Shown here piece after piece: positions 58,930 to 64,000 of a stretch of DNA of 64,000 bases (the first letter of the stretch is position 1; each line of letters starts with the position of its first letter). The notes under the pieces were generated by a model that was not told the origin of the DNA, did not search any database, and was given only the letters and a program-made list of their open reading frames with translations. Both the position numbers and the translations under genes were made by a program. The stretch is from Bacteroidales bacterium (GTDB taxonomy: Bacteria; Bacteroidota; Bacteroidia; Bacteroidales; Muribaculaceae). The stretch is taken from NCBI GenBank assembly GCA_022009815.1, contig CP091725.1:1736001-1800000 (forward strand), written 5' to 3'.

Positions 58930-61740
58930 ATGAAACGGAAAATTACTATTCTGACGATAGCCTTTTTATCGTCGATGCTAATGTATGCTAATGCTTTTGC
59001 AGCAGCAACCGGGCGTTGTGGAGATTCAATAACATGGACTCTCGACGATTCAGGCAACCTCACGTTGTCAGGAAGTGGCGAAATGTGGAACAATGGCTAT
59101 GACGATTCGCCTTTTAAGGATTATGAAATAAGAAAAGCGACAGTCAAATATGGCATTACGAGCATCGGGGAATCTGCTTTCCTGGGTTGCCGTAGCATGA
59201 CCGAACTGACATTGCCGAACAGCGTGAGGAGCATCGGGGGTAATGCTTTCGAAGGTTGCAGTGGCTTGACCGAACTTATATTGCCGAACAGCGTGACGAG
59301 CATCGGAAATGCTGCTTTCGTTGATTGCAGCGGCTTGACCGAACTTATATTGCCGAACAGCGTGACGAGCATCGGGGGTAATGCTTTCGAAGGTTGCAGC
59401 GGCTTGACCGAACTGACATTGCCGAACGGCGTGAGGAGCATCGGGGGTAATGCTTTCGAAGGTTGCAGCGGCTTGACCGAACTGACATTGCCGAACGGCG
59501 TGACGAGCATCGGGGATTCTGCTTTCAGTGGTTGCAGCGGCTTGACCGAACTGACATTGCCGAACGGCGTGAGGAGCATCGGGGGTAATGCTTTCGAAGG
59601 TTGCAGCGGCTTGACCGAACTGACATTGCCGAACGGCGTGACGAGCATCGGGGATTCTGCTTTCAGTGGTTGCAGCGGCTTGACCGAACTTATATTGCCG
59701 AACGGCGTGAGGAGCATCGGGGATTTTGCTTTCTCTTTATGCAGCGGCTTGACCGAACTGACATTGCCGAACGGCGTGACGAGCATCGGGGATTTTGCGT
59801 TCTATGGTTGCTCTGGATTGACCGAACTTACATTGCCTAACAGCGTGACGAGCATCGGGGATGGTGCTTTCCGCGGTTGCAGTGGCTTGACCGAACTTAC
59901 ATTGCCGAACAGTGTGACGAGCATAGGAGATGGTGCTTTCCGCGGTTGCACTGGCTTGACCGAACTGACATTGCCGAACAGCGTGGCGAGCATCGGAGAT
60001 TTTGCTTTCAGCGATTGCAGTGGCTTGGAGAAGATTACAGTAGAGAGTGGAAACAGTTGCTATGACTCCCGCGATAATTGCAATTCAATAATTGACACGG
60101 AAACCAACACATTGATTGTTGGATGCAAAAACAGTGTCATACCGAACAGTGTGACGAGCATAGAAGATGGTGCTTTCCGCGGTTGCAGTGGCTTGACCGA
60201 ACTGACATTGCCAAACAGCATTACGAGCATCGGGGATTTTGCTTTCTCTTTATGCAGTGGCTTGACCGAACTGACATTGCCCAACAGTCTGACGGAAATC
60301 GGAAAATCTGCTTTCCGCGGTTGCAGTGGCTTGACCGAACTTATATTGCCGAACAGCGTGACGAGCATCGGGGATTTTGCTTTCCTGGGTTGCCGTGGCT
60401 TGACCGAACTGACATTGCCTAACGGCATTACGAGAATCGAGGAATCTGCTTTCCGCGGTTGCCGTGGCTTGACCGAACTGACATTGCCGAGCAGCGTGAC
60501 GAGCATCGGGGAATCTGCTTTCAGTGGTTGCAGCGGCTTGACCGAACTGACATTGCCGAACAGCGTGACGAGCATCGGAAATTATGCTTTCAGCGATTGC
60601 AGTGGCTTGGAGAAGATTACAGTAGATCGAGGAAACAAACGCTACGACTCCTGGGGTAATTGCAATTCAATAATTGAAACGGGAACCAATACATTGATTG
60701 TTGGATGCAAAAACAGTGTCATACCGAACAGTGTGACGAGCATAGGAGATGGTGCTTTCCGCGGTTGCAGTGGCTTGACCGAACTGACATTGCCTAACAG
60801 CGTGACGAGCATCGGGGATTGTGCGTTCTATGGTTGCAGTGGCTTGACCGAACTTATATTGCCGAACAGCGTGACTAGCATCGGAAATTATGCTTTCAGC
60901 GATTGCAGTGGCTTGGAGAAGATTACAGTAGATCGAGGAAACAAACGCTACGACTCCTGGGGTAATTGCAATTCAATAATTGAAACGGGAACCAATACAT
61001 TGATTGTTGGATGCAAAAACAGTGTCATACCTAACAGCGTGACGAGCATCGGGGATTGTGCGTTCTATGGTTGCACTGGCTTGACCAAACTGACATTGCC
61101 GAACAGTGTGACGAGCATAGGAGATGGTGCTTTCTATGGTTGCAGTGGCTTGACCGAACTGACATTGCCTAACAGCGTGACGAGAATCGGGGATTGTGCG
61201 TTCTATGGTTGCACTGGCTTGACCGAACTTATATTGCCGAACAGTGTGAGTAGCATCGGGGATATTGCTTTCACATATTGCAGCGGATTAGAAAAGATAA
61301 CAGTAGAGAGTGGAAACAGTTGCTACGACTCCCGAGATAATTGCAATTCAATAATTGATACAGAATTCAACACATTGATTGTTGGATGCAAAAACAGTGT
61401 CATACCGAACAGCGTGACGAGCATTGGGTATTATGCTTTCTATGGTTGCAGCGGCTTGACCGAACTGACATTGCCGGACAGCGTGGCGAGCATCGGAGAT
61501 GGTGCTTTCATTTGTTGCAGCGATTTGTCGAAGATAACATCGTTGGCTGAAATTCCGCCAGTGTGTGGCTCCGGAGTGTTTGACAGAGTCAATAAAACTA
61601 ACTGTGAGTTGATTGTTCCGGAAGGATCTGTTGCCGCCTATACGCGGGCGGAAGTCTGGAATGAATTCAGCAACATAAGGGGCTTTTCCGGAGTTGAGGT
61701 CACCGTGGCTGGCAAGACACGGAAGATAGTGGTAGAATAG
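58930..61740 (+). CDS. BspA-like leucine-rich repeat surface protein (29 repeats)
   Basis: Secreted protein of 936 residues. Signal peptide MKRKITILTIAFLSSMLMYA, then the N-terminal cap (CGDSITWTLDDSGNLTLSGS). I count 29 TpLRR/BspA-type repeats of 23 residues of the form LTELTLPNSVTSIGDxAFxG. Four longer inserts (GLEKITVESGNSCYDSRDNC...VGCKNSVIPNSV) break the array after repeats 13, 20, 23 and 27. The C-terminal cap ends WNEFSNIRGFSGVEVTVAGK. No T9SS sorting end or LPxTG is visible, so attachment is unclear. BspA-like LRRs bind host fibronectin, fibrinogen and other cells, so adhesion is likely, though unproven. Many neighbouring copies are nearly identical at DNA level, so copy number may vary. 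The 72-bp direct repeats on both sides suggest a recent insertion. Confidence 0.88.
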   Translation: MKRKITILTIAFLSSMLMYANAFAAATGRCGDSITWTLDDSGNLTLSGSGEMWNNGYDDSPFKDYEIRKATVKYGITSIGESAFLGCRSMTELTLPNSVRSIGGNAFEGCSGLTELILPNSVTSIGNAAFVDCSGLTELILPNSVTSIGGNAFEGCSGLTELTLPNGVRSIGGNAFEGCSGLTELTLPNGVTSIGDSAFSGCSGLTELTLPNGVRSIGGNAFEGCSGLTELTLPNGVTSIGDSAFSGCSGLTELILPNGVRSIGDFAFSLCSGLTELTLPNGVTSIGDFAFYGCSGLTELTLPNSVTSIGDGAFRGCSGLTELTLPNSVTSIGDGAFRGCTGLTELTLPNSVASIGDFAFSDCSGLEKITVESGNSCYDSRDNCNSIIDTETNTLIVGCKNSVIPNSVTSIEDGAFRGCSGLTELTLPNSITSIGDFAFSLCSGLTELTLPNSLTEIGKSAFRGCSGLTELILPNSVTSIGDFAFLGCRGLTELTLPNGITRIEESAFRGCRGLTELTLPSSVTSIGESAFSGCSGLTELTLPNSVTSIGNYAFSDCSGLEKITVDRGNKRYDSWGNCNSIIETGTNTLIVGCKNSVIPNSVTSIGDGAFRGCSGLTELTLPNSVTSIGDCAFYGCSGLTELILPNSVTSIGNYAFSDCSGLEKITVDRGNKRYDSWGNCNSIIETGTNTLIVGCKNSVIPNSVTSIGDCAFYGCTGLTKLTLPNSVTSIGDGAFYGCSGLTELTLPNSVTRIGDCAFYGCTGLTELILPNSVSSIGDIAFTYCSGLEKITVESGNSCYDSRDNCNSIIDTEFNTLIVGCKNSVIPNSVTSIGYYAFYGCSGLTELTLPDSVASIGDGAFICCSDLSKITSLAEIPPVCGSGVFDRVNKTNCELIVPEGSVAAYTRAEVWNEFSNIRGFSGVEVTVAGKTRKIVVE
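59150..61540 (+). repeat. 69-bp tandem DNA repeats of the LRR gene
   Basis: Each 23-residue LRR corresponds to a 69-base unit; several neighbouring copies are identical or differ by one to three bases. A 138-bp double unit (GNAFEGC then DSAFSGC modules) is repeated at about 59390-59530 and 59528-59670. A longer block with an insert (60591-60724 and 60897-61030) is identical over about 130 bp. Confidence 0.85.
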
Positions 61741-61813
61741 CCGCATCGCGCGTTGACATTGTTTCGTGGCGCATAGCTCGCGTATTCCGTCTTTTTTACG
61801 TTGAGCATATATA

Positions 61814-61849
61814 GACAAAAGGACTGGCACGGGTGTCGGTCCTTTTGTC
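61814..61849. terminator. Bidirectional terminator-like hairpin between the LRR gene and asnB
   Basis: Perfect 11-bp stem GACAAAAGGAC / GTCCTTTTGTC (61814-61824 with 61839-61849) in the gap between convergent genes. T tracts are short on both sides (ATAAA and TATATAT), so efficiency is uncertain. Confidence 0.6.
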
Positions 61850-61937
61850 CATAAAAGTATTGCCGCAGGGCAATCGTCAAAACTATTTCCTGACGTTGGC
61901 AAATCTTGAATGCTGGTTTTTGTATTTACCTATAAAA

Positions 61938-62008
61938 CGAGTCATTCCAGTGGCTGCGGAGGCCGATGGCTTTCCACGCCTATATGGTGTTGGCTTTTTC
62001 AGTGTGCT
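61938..62008 (+). repeat. 72-bp direct repeat, copy 2 (3' junction, overlapping asnB)
   Basis: Second copy of the ccsA segment at 58272-58343, one T shorter. It ends within the asnB coding region and supplies, antisense, its last nine codons and stop. Confidence 0.88.
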
Positions 62009-63677
62009 CCTTTGTGTAGGCATCGTCGTGAACACCCGCCACGGCACGGCCGCTGGGGTCGTTGACACCGCGGAACGAGGCGTCCCAGGCGAGGGCTTCG
62101 GCGGTGGAGCATGCCACGCTCGGCACGCTCGGCACGCTGCGAGCCGCACTGTCGGACGGGAAATATCCTTCAAAGATGGTGCGGTAGTAATATTCTTCCT
62201 TGTTCTGCGGTGGGTTGATGGGGAATCGTTCTGCCGCATGCGCCATCTGTTCGTCGGAGACGGCTGCTGCAGTCACTTCTTTGAGGGTGTCGATCCAGCT
62301 GTAGCCCACTCCGTCGGAAAATTGCTCTTTCTGTCGCCAAGCGACGCTCTCTGGGAGCATGTCGGCAAAGGCTTCGCGGACTATGCGTTTCTCGATGGTT
62401 TTGCCGGGACACATCTTGGATTCCGGATTGAGCCGCATCGCAACGTCAAGAAATTCTTTGTCGAGAAACGGCACGCGTCCTTCAACGCCCCATGCCGACA
62501 GCGACTTGTTGGCACGCAGACAGTCGTAGAGGTGCAACTTCGACAGCTTGCGCACGGTCTCTTCATGAAATGCGCGTGCGTCGGGTGCTTTGTGGAAGTA
62601 AAGGTAGCCTCCAAACACTTCGTCGGCGCCTTCGCCGCTGAGCACCATCTTTATGCCCATGCTCTTGATTACGCGGGCGAGCAGATACATCGGCGTGGAG
62701 GCGCGAACGGTGGTGACATCGTAGGTCTCGATGAAATATATCGCATCGCGCACGGCGTCGAGACCCTCCTGGATAGTGTAGTTGATTTCGTGGTGCACGG
62801 TGCCTATATAGTCTGCCACTTCACGGGCCTTTGCCAAATCGGGCGCGCCTTTCAATCCTACGGCAAAAGAGTGGAGTTGAGGCCACCATGCCTCTTTCTT
62901 GTCGTCGGTCTCGATGCGGCGTGCGGCAAATTTTTTGGCAATGGCGGAAATTACCGAACTGTCGAGTCCTCCGGAAAGCAGCACACCGTAGGGCACGTCG
63001 CTCATCAGCTGCCGTCTGACGGCGTCTTCAAGGGCGTCGTGCAGGGCTTTTACATCGGCGGTGTTGTCTTTGACGGCGTCGTAGCTCATCCAGTCGCGTT
63101 TATACCAGCGGACCATCTTGCCTTCGCTGCCGCTGTAGTAATGTCCTGGCAAAAATGGCTCATACTCGTCGCAGAAGCCTTCAAGGGCTTTGAGCTCGCT
63201 GGCGCAGTACACGCGCCCTTCGTTGTCATGGCCTATGTAGAGCGGAATCACGCCTATGGGGTCGCGGGCAATGAGGAAATCATCGGTTTCCTCATCATAC
63301 AGTGCGAAGGCGAAGATGCCGTTGAGGTCTTCGAGAAAGTCGATGCCTTTGTCGCGGTAGAGCGCAAGGATCACCTCGCAGTCAGACCCTGTGGCAAAGT
63401 CGTATTTGCCTTCGTAGCGCTGGCGGATGTCGCGGTGGTTGTAAATCTCGCCGTTGACTGCAAGAATCTGCTTGCGGTCGGGGGAGAACAATGGTTGGCC
63501 GCCGCTTTCGGGGTCGACGATTGAAAGACGTTCGTGGGCGAGAATGGCCGACTTGCCGCAATAGATGCCGCTCCAGTCAGGACCGCGGTGGCGTATTTTT
63601 TTTGACATTGCCAATGCCTTGGGACGCAATGCTGAAACGTCGCTCTTGATGTTGAAGATTGCTGCTATACCACACAT
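61980..63677 (-). CDS. asnB: Asparagine synthase B (glutamine-hydrolysing)
   Basis: Converts aspartate, glutamine and ATP to asparagine and glutamate. 565 residues from the ATG at 63677, which puts the catalytic cysteine at position 2 (MCGIAAIFN), as the glutaminase domain requires. RHRGPDWSGIYCGK, ERLSIVDPESGGQPL and NGEIYNHRDI follow; the synthetase domain has VLLSGGLDSSVISAIA (the PP-loop ATP site), VLSGEGADEVFGGYLYFHKA and ARVPFLDKEFLDVAMR-like VEGRVPFLDKEFLDVAMRLN. The C-terminus DPSGRAVAGVHDDAYTK is followed by nine residues (EHTEKANTI) coded by the antisense of the 72-bp repeat, so the original stop was probably lost at this junction. It lies 16 bp downstream of gltD and is likely co-transcribed with glutamate synthase. 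Confidence 0.95.
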   Translation of the reverse strand: MCGIAAIFNIKSDVSALRPKALAMSKKIRHRGPDWSGIYCGKSAILAHERLSIVDPESGGQPLFSPDRKQILAVNGEIYNHRDIRQRYEGKYDFATGSDCEVILALYRDKGIDFLEDLNGIFAFALYDEETDDFLIARDPIGVIPLYIGHDNEGRVYCASELKALEGFCDEYEPFLPGHYYSGSEGKMVRWYKRDWMSYDAVKDNTADVKALHDALEDAVRRQLMSDVPYGVLLSGGLDSSVISAIAKKFAARRIETDDKKEAWWPQLHSFAVGLKGAPDLAKAREVADYIGTVHHEINYTIQEGLDAVRDAIYFIETYDVTTVRASTPMYLLARVIKSMGIKMVLSGEGADEVFGGYLYFHKAPDARAFHEETVRKLSKLHLYDCLRANKSLSAWGVEGRVPFLDKEFLDVAMRLNPESKMCPGKTIEKRIVREAFADMLPESVAWRQKEQFSDGVGYSWIDTLKEVTAAAVSDEQMAHAAERFPINPPQNKEEYYYRTIFEGYFPSDSAARSVPSVPSVACSTAEALAWDASFRGVNDPSGRAVAGVHDDAYTKEHTEKANTI

Positions 63678-63693
63678 GATAGTATCGTTTTTT

Positions 63694-64000
63694 TTAGACT
63701 TGTTTGGTTTTAAGATATTTGTCGATGTCGGCTGCCGCTTGGCGTCCGGCGGCAATGCACCGCACCACAAGACTTGCCCCTGTGGCTGCGTCGCCTGCCA
63801 CAAACACGTTGTCGGGCAATTCGGGTTGCTGGGGCTTAAGAAATCCCATGGCGAGCAACACAAGGTCAGCGTCGATGACTTCCTTTTTGCTGGTGGGTTT
63901 CATCAGCGGGCGTCCGCCTTCGGGGTTTGGCGTCCATTCCACTTCCTCCACCTCCACTCCGATGACATTGTTGTCCTTGCCGATGAATCTGGTCGACGAC
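63694..64000 (-). CDS. gltD: Glutamate synthase small subunit (3' part, 5' end outside window)
   Basis: C-terminal piece of the NADPH-binding subunit of glutamate synthase, which makes glutamate from 2-oxoglutarate and glutamine. The visible frame runs from the window edge (STRFIGKDNNVIGVEVEEVE) through WTPNPEGGRPLMKPTSKKEV, the characteristic DADLVLLAMGFLKPQQP, and the FAD-binding VFVAGDAATGASLVVRCIAA and GRQAAADIDKYL. The catalytic beta subunit (gltB) is presumably just outside the window. Directly upstream of asnB, giving a nitrogen-assimilation unit. Confidence 0.88.
   Translation of the reverse strand, partial: SSTRFIGKDNNVIGVEVEEVEWTPNPEGGRPLMKPTSKKEVIDADLVLLAMGFLKPQQPELPDNVFVAGDAATGASLVVRCIAAGRQAAADIDKYLKTKQV

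Noticed and set aside
59121..60575. Minus-strand open frames opposite the LRR gene.
   Set aside because: The 69-base repeat keeps all frames open for long stretches; the result is a low-complexity repeat, not a protein family.
59150..61540. Regularly spaced direct repeats that might look like a CRISPR array.
   Set aside because: Units are 69 bp without distinct spacers, stay in one reading frame and encode LRRs; no cas genes are present.
61833..63524. A 563-codon plus-strand open frame opposite asnB.
   Set aside because: asnB on the minus strand has complete catalytic motifs across the same bases; the antisense frame has no domain features.

Overview
The window is a chromosomal segment of a Bacteroidales bacterium, most likely Muribaculaceae (the S24-7 group). 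The 16S rRNA gene has the family's V4 type. Promoters carry the Bacteroidota -7 box (TAnnTTTG) with a TTTG-like -33 box about 20 bp upstream. Many gene families are typical of the phylum: Mfa-like fimbrillins, DUF3575, DUF5119, DUF4369, PorQ, BspA-like leucine-rich repeats, and imelysin with a di-haem oxidoreductase.

Layout. 0-3.7 kb (+): the 3' end of xseA, then an AT-rich PLD/DEAD-type/DUF3427 helicase. 3.7-26.1 kb (-): one large surface-structure locus, read from right to left: a DUF3868/DUF3575 outer-membrane protein, a DUF5119 lipoprotein, three fimbrillin-family lipoproteins, and a giant gene of about 15.4 kb encoding about 5,130 residues. The giant protein has GLUG-like segments, about 40 VYGGG-type repeats and a type IX secretion-like C-terminus. 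26.3-31.4 kb (-): a C_GCAxxG_C_C redox protein, a long coiled-coil protein, and a receiver/PEP-pyruvate-binding protein. 31.66-37.06 kb (+): a complete rRNA operon with two near-identical promoters, 16S, tRNA-Ile, 23S, 5S and a terminator. 37.25-41.32 kb (+): an AT-rich accessory island with a WYL regulator, a GIY-YIG protein, a small membrane protein, a DNA-glycosylase-like protein and a decayed IS4-family element. 41.5-44.7 kb (+): porQ, cmk, ispH and a Crp-like regulator. 44.7-51.1 kb (-): a Fur-family regulator, thioredoxin lipoprotein, HMA protein, S41 protease, coaD, parE and a DUF4369 lipoprotein. 51.3-58.4 kb (+): a TonB_C protein, then an iron/haem cluster of outer-membrane porin, imelysin, di-haem oxidoreductase and cytochrome c assembly protein. 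58.9-61.7 kb (+): a BspA-like 29-repeat LRR protein, bracketed by a 72-bp direct repeat of the preceding gene. 61.98-64 kb (-): asnB and the end of gltD.

A caution applies to the whole window. At least fifteen genes or gene parts, including the essential parE and tRNA-Ile, are broken by 1- or 2-base losses, mostly in homopolymers. In every protein gene tested, restoring those bases gives one full-length frame of a whole number of codons. The pattern looks like residual long-read consensus error rather than real decay, so I annotate these as single genes and give the break points.

How the genes may work together. The pilus operon appears to encode the shaft, accessory and anchor proteins of a type V pilus and ends in a giant adhesin probably exported by the type IX system, of which PorQ is encoded nearby. 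The porin, imelysin, CxxCH oxidoreductase and cytochrome c assembly genes form a plausible envelope metal-acquisition and haem-protein maturation unit. The AT-rich island next to the rRNA operon combines a WYL regulator with two DNA-acting proteins and a membrane protein, and is the best candidate here for an undescribed DNA-targeting (possibly defence) system.
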